Shown: positions 41,570 through 50,308, numbered from the stretch's first letter. The stretch: 64,000 nucleotides of DNA from Nonomuraea sp. SYSU D8015 (GCF_008065375.1 NZ_VJYI01000010.1:310001-374000); one strand, 5' to 3'. Numbers and translations: made by a program. The notes: generated by a model not told the origin, from the letters alone.

Positions 41570-41866
41570 CCAGGGGGGGAGGGAGGGAGGGCTTTAGGGA
41601 GGGTTCGGGGGAGGGTTTGAGATGCAACTCTCCCTGCCCTGACCTGGGGATATACCTTCTTAGGGAGGGTAGGGAGGGTTGTTTCCGGAAAGTAGGCCCT
41701 TAGGCCCCCTGCCGATATATCTTTTACCCTCGTACAGGGGGTAGGGGGAGATTCTCCGGCGAACCCTCCCTACCCTCCCTATCCCAGGTCAGAGGCCCTT
41801 TTGCCCTCCCTGAGACTCTCCCTAAACCCTCCCCATGACCCTCCCTGGGCCTGGGGAGGGTCCAGC
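41570..41866. repeat. G-quadruplex-rich inverted-repeat region, candidate replication origin
   Basis: A gene-free stretch with many GGGAGGG blocks. The left half is G-rich on the plus strand (runs at 41573-41591, 41598-41616 and 41663-41678), the right half G-rich on the minus strand. TAGGGAGGGTAGGGAGGGTT (41661-41680) is matched exactly inverted at 41762-41781, and outside that TGACCTGGGGATA (41640-41652) is answered by TATCCCAGGTCA (41780-41791). Near the centre is AT-richer GATATATCTTTT. GGGAGGGTAGGGAGGG is a textbook four-run quadruplex motif. It lies just after the primase-helicase genes, a usual place for a phage origin. Confidence 0.6.
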
Positions 41867-41872
41867 GTCGAG

Positions 41873-43354
41873 CTACCCGAGGTGCAGCCGATCCTTGAGC
41901 TTGATGCCGGTATAAACCATGGTGCCGTTGGACTTTATTTTGGTGATGGGAATTCCATTGAGTGAACGCTTCGCCGGCTGATTGGGAGGATTGGCAATCT
42001 GCTTGCCGAAAACGGTTGGCTTTGTACCGGTGTCGCTGGTGTGCTCCACGTATGCCTTGTAGAGATCGGTCGCGTTTATGCGGAAGTCGGCACCAGCCTC
42101 ACAGCATTCCTCAAGAAATGCCTGGTACTTATCCTCTGACTCGGCGTATTCCTCGGTCCGTTCCCTAATACGCTGGCATGGCGGCATCTTCCCGGCGTCG
42201 AGGTATTCCTTCGCACCCTCGGCCATCCACCAAAGGATTCGCTCGCCTTCCATGAGGAGCTTGGATTTGAGTTCGGTATCCATGTTGTCCTCGGATACCT
42301 GATTATCGAATGGGATCTCTCTGAAGCGTCGCTTAAAGCCGTAACCGCCATACGCCACATCTGGGCGATGGTTGCCCTGGAGAATCATTTGATGAGTCGG
42401 TTTGAAAGTGAATTCATCCTTGTGCTTGAAAGCCGCATTGATACTGTCGCCGCCAGTGACTTGCTTGAGTCGAGCCTCATTGAATCGGGAACCTTCCCGA
42501 GTTTCAGGGTGAATCGCCAGACGGGCACCAAACAGAGTGGAAAGCTCGAATGTGGTCGAGGTATCAACGTTGGTAAGGAATCCTTCCTTCAGGCAAACGG
42601 CATAGTTCATTCCGCTCACGGTCCCGAGGATTCCAAGCATGAGTTCAATGAGAGTTCCCTTGCCGTTGCCACCCTCCCCGTAGAAGAAAGGAAGGATGTG
42701 CTCACGTACTTCTCCGATCAGGCAAAGGCCAAAGAGGTTCTTCAGGTACTTGATAAGGTCAGGATCGTTGTTGGCGATGAATTGCATGAACTTCTGGAAC
42801 TCGGGCATGCCAGCCCATTCATCCTCCTCCGGATTCCGGGGGATTACCCCAACGCTCGTAATCCGGGTGAGGAGATAGTTCCTGTCATGAGGAAGTAGCG
42901 TCAGATTCTTTAGGTCGAGCACGCCACTGGGCGTATTGAGAAGGTAGGGGTCAGGGTCGAAATCGGTCGCGGCCTTCTGCATTTCAGGATCAGACTTAGC
43001 CAGCGTGACGATTGCCAGAAGCTTCTGAATGTTCAGGTGCATCCGTTGGCGTTTCCTGTCGTGGTCGTTCTCCGAGGGCCACGAACGGACGAACTTACGG
43101 GCGAAATGGAGGGCACCCGATGGGCCATCATTCACCCACCGCTTTCCGTCCCAACGTCGCCATGAGTCGATTTCGGGAACGTAGAGAATCTGATCCTTGT
43201 ATTCGGCTACAAAGCCAACGGCATTGCCGTCGTCGGTGAATCCGTACTGGCTGATTGGTTGGGAGGTGACTCCTGACATGAGGGAAAGAACCTCCTCAGC
43301 CCTGGATTCGAGGCGCTGCCCCTGGGCCTCCTCGGTGATTGGATTACTGGCCAA
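41873..43354 (-). CDS. phage/plasmid primase-associated SF3 helicase (D5/P4 type)
   Basis: The 493-residue protein has a D5-type N-terminal region (NTPSGVLDLKNLTLLPHDRN), the superfamily 3 Walker A FFYGEGGNGKGTLIELML near residue 225, a B-motif region ARLAIHPETREGSRFNE, motif C MILQGNHRPDV and arginine finger-like FKRRFREIPF, then a C-terminal winged-helix-like domain. It should be a hexameric replicative helicase working with the adjacent prim-pol. The start is TTG 43354, supported by GGAGGT at normal distance; in many phages the two activities are one polypeptide, here they are split by two bases. Confidence 0.9.
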   Translation of the reverse strand: MASNPITEEAQGQRLESRAEEVLSLMSGVTSQPISQYGFTDDGNAVGFVAEYKDQILYVPEIDSWRRWDGKRWVNDGPSGALHFARKFVRSWPSENDHDRKRQRMHLNIQKLLAIVTLAKSDPEMQKAATDFDPDPYLLNTPSGVLDLKNLTLLPHDRNYLLTRITSVGVIPRNPEEDEWAGMPEFQKFMQFIANNDPDLIKYLKNLFGLCLIGEVREHILPFFYGEGGNGKGTLIELMLGILGTVSGMNYAVCLKEGFLTNVDTSTTFELSTLFGARLAIHPETREGSRFNEARLKQVTGGDSINAAFKHKDEFTFKPTHQMILQGNHRPDVAYGGYGFKRRFREIPFDNQVSEDNMDTELKSKLLMEGERILWWMAEGAKEYLDAGKMPPCQRIRERTEEYAESEDKYQAFLEECCEAGADFRINATDLYKAYVEHTSDTGTKPTVFGKQIANPPNQPAKRSLNGIPITKIKSNGTMVYTGIKLKDRLHLG

Positions 43355-43356
43355 AA

Positions 43357-44289
43357 TCAGACCTCCAGATCAGAGCTGTGCCAGTCATGGATTGTGATCG
43401 GGGATTGCTTCCCGATCTCGATTGATCTGCTGATTTTGTATTCGATCCAACGGAGGTCTTTTTCGTCCCTAACCCAGGTCCAGGCGGTTGCCTTCAGCAT
43501 TTCTCTGGCTAGACGTTCGTCGAGCCCAGAGCCGGTAATCAGGCCACCTATCGCCCTAGCGTGCGTATAGAGAGTTACGTCGTGCTTCCCATAGGGGGCT
43601 TCCTTGATTTTCATGCAGATGTGCGTGAGTCGCTGGAAGTTCTCGAATTCCTCGTCAGAGGTGAGTTCTCTTCCCACCCAGTTGCGGCCCACGGGCGTTT
43701 CATCGTTGACGTGAATCTTCTGGTAGGTCCTAAGAAGGACATCGCTCCAGATAGTGAATTGGTCGAACTCGGTTTCGTCCGATAGTTGGTCGAGGGCATC
43801 CCAATCGATGGGCCGGCTCAGGATGTACGGCTTACGTTGGCCCGTTGTCTTGGACACCCGAATCGTCGGCGGGATATAGACGAACCCACGTCCGGCTTGA
43901 ATGTCGATGCCATGCCACGGGCTGAACTTCCTGAGCCCAGATTGATTGACGTAGTAATGCTGCCCCCCGCTAGGCGTCGAGACGATTCCTCGAATTGGGG
44001 GAGCAGCCCTGGCCACGTCCCGCAGCATTCGGAAACTCTCGTCTCCTCCGTTCCTGGGGTCTACGTCGATTACGTCGAATCGAACTCCGGTCACGGCACA
44101 GACGGCATAGCCAGGTCGCCATTCGTCCAGGACGGAAAGGTCTGGCTCGATTTCAGGCCAGCCCTTCGGGAAGTAGAATTCCCGATCGGAACTCCTCGGT
44201 GCGGGCCTGGCGACGAACACGGGAACGCCGTTGGCGATGAATTCCCGAGCAAGGGCCAGCTCCCTTTCCCTCATTTCGCTGAAGCTCAT
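43357..44289 (-). CDS. bifunctional DNA primase/polymerase (prim-pol)
   Basis: The 310-residue protein has the prim-pol (AEP) motifs: FDVIDVDPRNGG with Asp75 and Asp77, STPSGGQHYYV with His111, and GIDIQAGRGFVYIPPT with the third Asp. It makes primers and may extend them. ATG 44289 overlaps the stop of the zinc-motif gene by four bases. The C-terminal third is helical (AREMLKATAWTWVRDEKDLR) and may contact the SF3 helicase encoded next. Confidence 0.9.
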   Translation of the reverse strand: MSFSEMRERELALAREFIANGVPVFVARPAPRSSDREFYFPKGWPEIEPDLSVLDEWRPGYAVCAVTGVRFDVIDVDPRNGGDESFRMLRDVARAAPPIRGIVSTPSGGQHYYVNQSGLRKFSPWHGIDIQAGRGFVYIPPTIRVSKTTGQRKPYILSRPIDWDALDQLSDETEFDQFTIWSDVLLRTYQKIHVNDETPVGRNWVGRELTSDEEFENFQRLTHICMKIKEAPYGKHDVTLYTHARAIGGLITGSGLDERLAREMLKATAWTWVRDEKDLRWIEYKISRSIEIGKQSPITIHDWHSSDLEV

Positions 44290-44510
44290 TCCCACCTGAG
44301 ACCTCCGGCGACGTTTACCCAGAAACGGTGTCCGCATCGGCCTTTCGCCAATACGTCCTTGCCTCGGTCGCTGGTCTTAACGGCGAGAACCGTATAGGTC
44401 CAGCATTGTGGGCATTGGGGCACGATGAGCCATCGATTCCTTCGGCCCTTATCCATGCGGAGTTCCGAGACGTAAGCCTGCTTGATTTCACCCTTGCCGA
44501 TGCGAATCAT
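44286..44510 (-). CDS. small zinc-finger-like phage protein
   Basis: The 74-residue protein has CPQC near residue 33 and a second Cys/His element KGRCGHRFWV near 58, a likely zinc knuckle, in a basic context (MDKGRRNRWLIV). ATG 44510 and the stop both overlap neighbouring genes by four bases, so it belongs to the replication operon and may bind nucleic acid. Confidence 0.7.
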   Translation of the reverse strand: MIRIGKGEIKQAYVSELRMDKGRRNRWLIVPQCPQCWTYTVLAVKTSDRGKDVLAKGRCGHRFWVNVAGGLRWE

Positions 44511-44722
44511 TGGAGTCCTTCCAATTTCTCTCTGACCACCTGTGCCCAATCGACGTTTTCGAGGGCGTAGGCCAGGCAGTAGCGGACAACCTCTGACTTG
44601 GCCAGGCCGTAGAAGGTGCTGACATTCGTTATGTGGGTGTTCATTCGCGGAGTGACCCGATAAGCCGTGAGGGTTTCCGTGAATGGACTGCCAGAGCTGG
44701 TGAATACCTCGTTCAGATCCAT
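44507..44722 (-). CDS. small phage protein, ribbon-helix-helix-like
   Basis: The 71-residue protein contains RMNTHITNVSTFYGLAKSEV followed by VRYCLAYALENVDWAQVV, a short strand then two helices as in ribbon-helix-helix DNA-binding proteins. ATG 44722; its stop overlaps the zinc-motif gene. It could regulate the early operon or act in excision. Confidence 0.6.
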   Translation of the reverse strand: MDLNEVFTSSGSPFTETLTAYRVTPRMNTHITNVSTFYGLAKSEVVRYCLAYALENVDWAQVVREKLEGLQ

Positions 44723-44730
44723 GGGGTTCC

Positions 44731-44826
44731 CTAATGGGTAGTGGGTTTTCCGCTCGGGGATCGCTTATCAATGTCGGGCGCGCTGGGCCTGGGTTTAGGC
44801 TTTGGTTTCTGGATCTGCTGACCCAT
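44731..44826 (-). CDS. 31-residue basic phage peptide
   Basis: ATG 44826 encodes MGQQIQKPKPKPRPSAPDID and stops at TAG 44731-44733, eight bases before the next gene. It overlaps the 3' end of the 45-residue ORF out of frame. Lys/Pro repeats dominate. It is kept because it fills the gap in a chain of coupled small genes, but it may not be translated. Confidence 0.35.
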   Translation of the reverse strand: MGQQIQKPKPKPRPSAPDIDKRSPSGKPTTH

Positions 44827-44932
44827 CGGGAACCACCCCCTCGAAAAGCCTGCGGAGGATGGAGATTTGCCTTGGGGAAAGAGGTGGAGCTTCGCTCAAC
44901 ACCTCATCAACGAGGGCTTGCATTGCGCCCAT
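44795..44932 (-). CDS. 45-residue phage protein heading the early operon
   Basis: ATG 44932 with GGAGG about ten bases upstream encodes MGAMQALVDEVLSEAPPLSP then RQISILRRLFEGVVPDG, a plausible compact two-helix protein. Its amphipathic helices and good ribosome site support translation. It would be the first gene of the leftward replication operon. No function recognised. Confidence 0.55.
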   Translation of the reverse strand: MGAMQALVDEVLSEAPPLSPRQISILRRLFEGVVPDGSADPETKA

Positions 44933-45054
44933 AGAAAAACGCCTCCTCTTGGAAATGGGCACTCGGGTGGAACGAAATGTGAGTGCCTTAAGAGAAGGCG
45001 TTCAAAGGTATTTCTGAATTGTTCTGTCTACGCTATAGATGCGAGTTGATCAAG

Positions 45055-45083
45055 TTGACTGTTATCGTTTCGTGATGTACCAT
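45055..45083 (+). promoter_or_regulatory. promoter of the rightward late operon
   Basis: TTGACT (45055-45060), a 17-base spacer, TACCAT (45078-45083): a good vegetative sigma promoter. The palindrome TTGATCAA (45046-45053) touches its -35 box and could be a repressor site. The leftward early operon begins 123 bases away on the other strand, so this is the early/late switch region. Confidence 0.6.
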
Positions 45084-45101
45084 GAGTGTAGTTACAAGGA
45101 C

Positions 45102-45737
45102 ATGGAAAGTCAAACTGAGCAGTCCTCCCAGGTAGCGCCACAGATGAAGCTGAGTGGCCCCAGGAGAGGCGTAGAGAGGCCCGAGGAGTCAGGCACCAGG
45201 GCAGGACTCAGAGAGGCCCAGGAAAAGCTCAGAGCCCCTGAATTGGGAGAAGGAATGACGACCCCCCGATCCTGGCAAATCTGGGCTGCGTGCCTGATTA
45301 CCTGCCTCGCGGGATTTGGTGGCGGATTGGTCCTCGGAAATGCACCCCTGCCGAATGCACCCCTGCCGAAATCCGAGACCACGGTCATTCCTTCTCCCTC
45401 CGCAACGCAAGACGAATACAGGCCCAGGCGTTCCCCTTCACGTTCCGGCCCGGAATACCGGGAGGCTGAAGCTAGGGAATCCAGGGTGGAGGGGAATCCG
45501 AGGAATCTGAGTAGGACTAGGAATCCTCGACCGCAACCCACGGTGACAAAGACCAGGTTGATAGAGGAATCCCCGGACTCCTCGGAATCCCCTCGGCCAA
45601 AGGCTCAGCGTGAGCCCATTCCTGAACCCATTCCCGAACCTGAATCACCATCCCCTAATACGCCTGCTCTACCCACACCGAATCCATGCGCGGATCACAA
45701 CGATAAGAATTGCGGTGGCTGGCCAAGCCCAGGATGA
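45102..45737 (+). CDS. single-pass membrane protein with Pro/Ser-rich outer region
   Basis: The frame from ATG 45102 gives 211 residues; a start at ATG 45255, preceded by GGAGAAGG, gives 160 and puts the membrane helix (WQIWAACLITCLAGFGGG) at the N-terminus. The remainder is disordered, rich in Pro, Ser, Arg and Glu, with a small tandem duplication NAPLPNAPLPK and acidic PEPIPEPESP repeats, ending in a Cys-containing NPCADHNDKNCGGW. It is the first late gene. Role unknown; superinfection exclusion is one possibility for a membrane protein made by a prophage. Confidence 0.6.
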   Translation: MESQTEQSSQVAPQMKLSGPRRGVERPEESGTRAGLREAQEKLRAPELGEGMTTPRSWQIWAACLITCLAGFGGGLVLGNAPLPNAPLPKSETTVIPSPSATQDEYRPRRSPSRSGPEYREAEARESRVEGNPRNLSRTRNPRPQPTVTKTRLIEESPDSSESPRPKAQREPIPEPIPEPESPSPNTPALPTPNPCADHNDKNCGGWPSPG

Positions 45738-46126
45738 GTGAGGGAAAAGGGGAAGGTGCAATGCCCTACCGACCATGCCCAGTGTGCGGCGTGATTGTTG
45801 ACGGGCGTTGCCCCATCCATCCCCCAGCACAATCCCGATACAGACCAGAACGCGACCGTTCAAAGTACCGAGGGAATTGGGCGAACATCAGGCTTGCTGT
45901 ATTGCAACGTGACAAAGGCATCTGCCAATACTGCGGCAATGAAGGATTAACCGTTGATCACGTAGATCCCAATGACCCGAACACATATCTCGTCGCAGCA
46001 TGCGGCCCCTGCAACTTCAGCAAAGGCAATAAGACCCTCGAACAGTGGATTGCAACAGGTCGAGCACCAGCAGGCGCAATCACAGTCCTTGAGGCGATGA
46101 ATTCCAGTTTTTCCCAGGCGAATTGA
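45734..46126 (+). CDS. HNH endonuclease
   Basis: The 130-residue protein has an N-terminal zinc motif (CPVCGVIVDGRCPIH) and an HNH core: CQYCGNEGLTVDHVDPND, CGPCNFSKGNK. Small HNH proteins next to terminase genes in HK97-type phages assist DNA packaging by nicking or cutting with the terminase. ATG 45734 overlaps the preceding stop. Confidence 0.88.
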   Translation: MSEGKGEGAMPYRPCPVCGVIVDGRCPIHPPAQSRYRPERDRSKYRGNWANIRLAVLQRDKGICQYCGNEGLTVDHVDPNDPNTYLVAACGPCNFSKGNKTLEQWIATGRAPAGAITVLEAMNSSFSQAN

Positions 46127-46210
46127 TCAGAGGGGGATCCGAGTCCCTCCCAAATTTTTTCGTCTATGGTCTTTCCCCGAATGGCCCCATGGAAGGGAGG
46201 TGGCTTTCGC

Positions 46211-46651
46211 ATGTCGGGAATCAAGCAGGATGGTGACAGAATCGGCTACGGGAATGTACCCGCCGTTCTGGGCAGTTCTGACGCCGGATTGGATATTTCC
46301 GAGGTTCCTGAGCCACCTCCTGGGCTTTCCGAGACTCTTCAGCAGGATTGGGTGGGGGCCTGGACGTCACCTATTGCTCGTGTGATTGACCCGGTATCGG
46401 ATCTGCCCGCGATGCGTAGGCTTTTCGAGTTGCGCGCACTGGCAGAGGTATATGCGCGCAGCGGGAATGCTGATCCCAAGCTGGCCAACGTTCGGATTCG
46501 GCTGAACTCTGAAATCCGAATGCAGGAAAACGCGCTGGGCCTGTCGCCGCGTGCACGTCTCGCGCTTGGTCTGGCGCTGCTTGCCGGACAAAAGCAGTCC
46601 GCTGGGCTAGACGGATTCCTCGATGATTCGGGGTACGACGATGAGGATTAA
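46211..46651 (+). CDS. terminase small subunit (P27-like)
   Basis: The 146-residue protein has the C-terminal pattern of P27-family small terminases (VIDPVSDLPAMRRLFELRAL, SEIRMQENALGLSPRARLAL). It would recognise the packaging site and load the large subunit. ATG 46211 follows GGGAGG about ten bases upstream. It overlaps the large subunit gene. Confidence 0.75.
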   Translation: MSGIKQDGDRIGYGNVPAVLGSSDAGLDISEVPEPPPGLSETLQQDWVGAWTSPIARVIDPVSDLPAMRRLFELRALAEVYARSGNADPKLANVRIRLNSEIRMQENALGLSPRARLALGLALLAGQKQSAGLDGFLDDSGYDDED

Positions 46652-48239
46652 CTACGGCTCCTTTATTGCGTCCAACGATCCTCTGGCCGTTGTCGAGATG
46701 CCTTGGATTAAGGACGTCCCTCTTTCATTCCTGAATGCGCTGACACGAGCTAATGGACCCATTCCCGATAAGAGACGTACCCTCGGCCCTCAGGTGTGTT
46801 CCTGGATCGAAAAGACCTGTGTCTTTGGTGAAGGTGACCGGTACGGAAAGCCGGTGGCAATCGAGCCCTGGCAACGTGCCCTGCTTTGGAAGCTCTATGA
46901 GATTCGCGATGATGGCTCACGCCGGTTTCGCTTCGCTCTAATCTCGCTGGGCAAGGGTTCTGGTAAAAGCCCTATCGGTGGCTGGGTCGGCAATGTGGAC
47001 CTCGCTGGGCCAAGCGTATTCGGTGGCTGGAAGAAAGACGGCACCCCAAAGGCGGTTCGTAGGAATAGCCCTGAGGTCATCATTATGGCCAGCTCCTACG
47101 AACAGGCTGACCTGATTCTCGATGAAATGAGGGTCACCTTCAGCGTTGGGCCTTTGGCTCAATACGCCGTTGCCATGAAAGGCGTTGTCGAGCTGAAAGG
47201 GGAACGCGGGAAGGCCCGTCGAATCCCAGCCACGGTGAAGAAGGCCGACGGTACTAAGGCAAGCACTCTCATCATTGACGAGGCTCACGAGCTGACCTCT
47301 GAGAAGCAAGAAAACGCCTACGATGTAGCTGCCGGTGGTACGGCTAAGCGCGCTGATTCTCTGGTCGCGCTTTTCTCGACCGCCGGTAATGACATGAACA
47401 CCATGTTTGGGCGGGAATTCGCACGCGGGCAACGCGGTGAGTTCTCCGATGATGAACTCTTCCTCTACATGTGCGCTTCCGAGGATTTGGACGCGAGCAG
47501 CGACGAGGGGATTGCCCAGGGAGTCATTCAGGCGAATCCCCTTGCAGCATCAGGCGTGGCGGACATTAAGCGCCTCGTCGCTCGGTTCAAGTCGATGCCT
47601 CTGTTTCGAGCCAAGCGGTATTTCTGGAATCTGTGGGTGCCGACTGACGAAAGCTGGCTTCCTGCGGGGGCCTGGGATGCGTGCAAGGGGGAAGTGCAAT
47701 TCAATCCTTCCTGGCCTACATGGGTCGGTGCCGACATGGCCCTTAAAAGGGACAGTGCCGCCGTGGTCATTGTCCAGATAAGGCCAGACGGCAAATACCA
47801 GGCGTCCGCTCGAATCTGGTTTCCCAATGACGGGCTCATCGACCAGGAAGAGGTTGACGATTACCTTCGGCTCATTTGCTCCACATACCAAGTTCAATGG
47901 ATTGCTGCCGATGAGGCTTGGTGGCCAACGCTGCCGACATTGGAGGCAGAAGGGCTCCCTATCTTCAGAATGCCGCAACAGGGCCGAAACATGATCCTGG
48001 CCTATTCGAGGACTTACCGGCTCATCGTTGACCAGATTCTGATTCATGATGGCGCGCCTGATTTCGCTGACCAAATCGCTTCCGCTGCTCCCCATTCCAC
48101 CGACCGTGGTTGGACGCTGCGAAAGGGCAGGAACAAAAGGCGAATCGACGCCTGCCCAGCGTTGGCCGGTGCCGTATTCGCCAGTGGGCAGGCACCCCCA
48201 GCCAAGGAAAAGGAACTCCCGAGGAGTCAGGTGTTTTGA
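46641..48239 (+). CDS. terminase large subunit
   Basis: The 532-residue packaging motor has Walker A SLGKGSGKSP (residues 102-111), Walker B STLIIDEAHEL (Asp213, Glu214) and a C-terminal RNase H-like nuclease with VGADMALKRDSAAVVIVQ and EWPT-type acidic residues later (IAADEAWWPTL). It cuts concatemeric DNA and drives it into the head with ATP. ATG 46641 overlaps the small subunit by 11 bases; an ATG at 46623 is an alternative. Confidence 0.92.
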   Translation: MRINYGSFIASNDPLAVVEMPWIKDVPLSFLNALTRANGPIPDKRRTLGPQVCSWIEKTCVFGEGDRYGKPVAIEPWQRALLWKLYEIRDDGSRRFRFALISLGKGSGKSPIGGWVGNVDLAGPSVFGGWKKDGTPKAVRRNSPEVIIMASSYEQADLILDEMRVTFSVGPLAQYAVAMKGVVELKGERGKARRIPATVKKADGTKASTLIIDEAHELTSEKQENAYDVAAGGTAKRADSLVALFSTAGNDMNTMFGREFARGQRGEFSDDELFLYMCASEDLDASSDEGIAQGVIQANPLAASGVADIKRLVARFKSMPLFRAKRYFWNLWVPTDESWLPAGAWDACKGEVQFNPSWPTWVGADMALKRDSAAVVIVQIRPDGKYQASARIWFPNDGLIDQEEVDDYLRLICSTYQVQWIAADEAWWPTLPTLEAEGLPIFRMPQQGRNMILAYSRTYRLIVDQILIHDGAPDFADQIASAAPHSTDRGWTLRKGRNKRRIDACPALAGAVFASGQAPPAKEKELPRSQVF

Positions 48240-48421
48240 TGGAAAGGCTTGCTAAGGCGTGGCCGGTGGGCCTTCAGCTCCTCGGTGCGTTGGGCATTGT
48301 CTACGGGGTTTATCTCCTCGCTGGGCCTGCCTGGTCTCTAATTCTCAGCGGAGCAATGACGCTCATGCTCGGCACGCTTAAGGAAGGGGGTTACCTCGAT
48401 GGGTCTGGGGAGACTGATTAA
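48239..48421 (+). CDS. small two-helix membrane protein between terminase and portal
   Basis: The 60-residue protein has two hydrophobic segments (LQLLGALGIVYGVYLLAG and AWSLILSGAMTLMLGTL) and a charged C-terminus. Its ATG overlaps the terminase stop (TGATG). Small membrane proteins at this place occur in actinophages without known role; it is also the only holin-like protein in the element. Confidence 0.65.
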   Translation: MERLAKAWPVGLQLLGALGIVYGVYLLAGPAWSLILSGAMTLMLGTLKEGGYLDGSGETD

Positions 48422-49583
48422 TCGGTCGAAGGAAATCACCATCAAGGACACCGTGACCGGTGTCAGCGACCAGTTCGTCATTGTCGATAACATCGCCCCC
48501 GATTGGCCCCATGACATCTACCGGGGAGGAATGAACCTCCCTGGGGCCTGGAGGGCAGCGAACCTGATTGCTGACCTCCTGGGCTCTGTCCCGTGGAATG
48601 CCTACCGGCAGCGTGCTGGGAATCCGGTGGAGAAGATTGAGCCGACGCCTCCCCTGCTTCAGCAACCAGCTCCCCCCGACACTCGGATGACCACCTTTTC
48701 GAGCTGGGGCCTGGACCTGCTTTGGCACGGGAACGCCATCGGCCTGATTGCCGCGCGGAATGCGGAGGGCTATCCCACGGCGGTTTTGCCGGTGCCTGCC
48801 GAAATGGTTCAGGTTCGGCGCGTACCCGAGGGGGATTTCTCCACTCTGCCGGTCGGCTCCATTGAGTATGCGGTTGGCCGGCTGAAGGGCATGACCCCCA
48901 ATGATGTGCTTCACATTAAGGGTCCGTGTGCGCCTGGCTCCCTTCGGGGAATCGGGGTTCTGGAGGCACATTTGAATACCCTCTCGCTGGGCCACGAACA
49001 GAATCGGCAGGCTAGGAATCTCTCCCAGCACGGCGTTCCTACGGGCGTTCTGAAGTCGATGAATCCGGACCTGACCCAGCCTGAAGCTACAGAGCTTAAA
49101 GCTGGGTGGCTCGCGGCTCAGCGGGACCGAACCATTGCCGTTCTGAATGCCTCAACTGAATTCCAGCCGCTTGCTTGGAATCCCGAGGAACTCCAGCTCG
49201 TGGAGGCGCGTAAATTCACCCTCCACGAGCTTGGACTTATCTTCGGTGTTCCCCTTTCCTTCCTTGGCGTTGAACAGTCGAACCGTACGTATACCAATGT
49301 CGAGCAGGAAGCCGTAAACCTCATCAAGTTTACGCTCGGTGGCCACCTAGCCCGATTCGAGCAGACCCTTTCTATGGCATTCCCTCGGGGCACCTGGGTT
49401 CAGGCGAATCTGGATGCCATCCTGCGGGCCGACACGCTCACGAGATACCAAGCACACAAAATTGCCCTTGAGAACAACTTCCTAACCGTCGATGAAATCA
49501 GGGAGCTGGAAGACCGTCCGCCACTGCCAGAAAAGCCGGTGGATGTAGACCCATTCGCGGAGGAGGACAGCGAGAATGACTGA
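48399..49583 (+). CDS. HK97-type portal protein
   Basis: The 394-residue protein matches HK97 portals: early AWRAANLIADLLGSVPWNAY, LDLLWHGNAIGLIAARN, VLHIKGPCAPGSLRGIGVLE, and the C-terminal RKFTLHELGLIFGVPLSFLG with VNLIKFTLGGHLARFEQ. Twelve copies form the DNA entry ring. Starts at ATG 48399, overlapping the membrane protein gene by 23 bases. Confidence 0.93.
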   Translation: MGLGRLINRSKEITIKDTVTGVSDQFVIVDNIAPDWPHDIYRGGMNLPGAWRAANLIADLLGSVPWNAYRQRAGNPVEKIEPTPPLLQQPAPPDTRMTTFSSWGLDLLWHGNAIGLIAARNAEGYPTAVLPVPAEMVQVRRVPEGDFSTLPVGSIEYAVGRLKGMTPNDVLHIKGPCAPGSLRGIGVLEAHLNTLSLGHEQNRQARNLSQHGVPTGVLKSMNPDLTQPEATELKAGWLAAQRDRTIAVLNASTEFQPLAWNPEELQLVEARKFTLHELGLIFGVPLSFLGVEQSNRTYTNVEQEAVNLIKFTLGGHLARFEQTLSMAFPRGTWVQANLDAILRADTLTRYQAHKIALENNFLTVDEIRELEDRPPLPEKPVDVDPFAEEDSEND

Positions 49584-50157
49584 CCTATACCGCTCATTCA
49601 CGCCGGACCTGGAAGTCCGCTCCGGTGGGGACGGGCGAACCATTGTGGGAATCGCGGTTCCGTATGGCAAAGCCCAGCGAATCGACTCACAGCTCGTCGA
49701 GCAGTTTGCCCGAGGAGCATTCAACAATCAGATTCGTGCCGCTCACAGGATTCCCTTTGCTCGGGAACACGTGCCCCTCGGTGGAGCCCTGATTGGTCGC
49801 ACGCTAATGCTCCGAGATGATGCCGCTGGGCTATACGGAGAATGGCGAGTGAGCAAGACGCCTACCGGCGATGAAACGCTTGAGCTGGTGAAGGACGGAG
49901 CTCTGCATCAGCTCAGCATTGGCTTTAGGGAGCGCCAGAATCGACGTCTAGCCGGAGGAGTGATTGAGCGGGTTACCGCAACCCTCCGGGAAGTCGCCGT
50001 AGTAATGCAGGGCGCGTATGGGGAATTGGCCGCTGTCGCTGCCGTCCGTTCCTCCCAGGAGGAATACCCGGAATGCCCTACGTGTTCGCATAGCCGAAAC
50101 AACCTCGAAAGGGCACGTCAGATCCTCGCGAATCTGCCTGTGCTCCCTATGGAATAA
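49576..50157 (+). CDS. HK97-type prohead protease
   Basis: The 193-residue serine protease has the family pattern: GIAVPYGKAQRIDSQLVEQF, PFAREHVPLGGALIGRT with the catalytic His, and QLSIGFRERQNR with the catalytic Ser. It trims the capsid scaffold domain during head maturation. The ATG overlaps the portal gene by eight bases. A 151-base gap without a gene follows before the capsid gene. Confidence 0.92.
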   Translation: MTDLYRSFTPDLEVRSGGDGRTIVGIAVPYGKAQRIDSQLVEQFARGAFNNQIRAAHRIPFAREHVPLGGALIGRTLMLRDDAAGLYGEWRVSKTPTGDETLELVKDGALHQLSIGFRERQNRRLAGGVIERVTATLREVAVVMQGAYGELAAVAAVRSSQEEYPECPTCSHSRNNLERARQILANLPVLPME

Positions 50158-50308
50158 CTGAATACCCAGCACGATACCGACACCTCGGTATTCGTTCGTC
50201 GCACCCCTGCTAATCCGCCGGACGCAGGCACCCGACATTTGCGAATACGCGACCCCTCGGTCACTCGCAGGAGAAAGCCAATCCTCGTGACCACAAAAGG
50301 GGTCAGAA

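Noticed and set aside
41573..41850. Repeated GGGAGGG units were considered as a CRISPR array or simple tandem repeat.
   Set aside because: Units are short, unevenly spaced and inverted around a centre, with no spacers of constant length and no cas genes.
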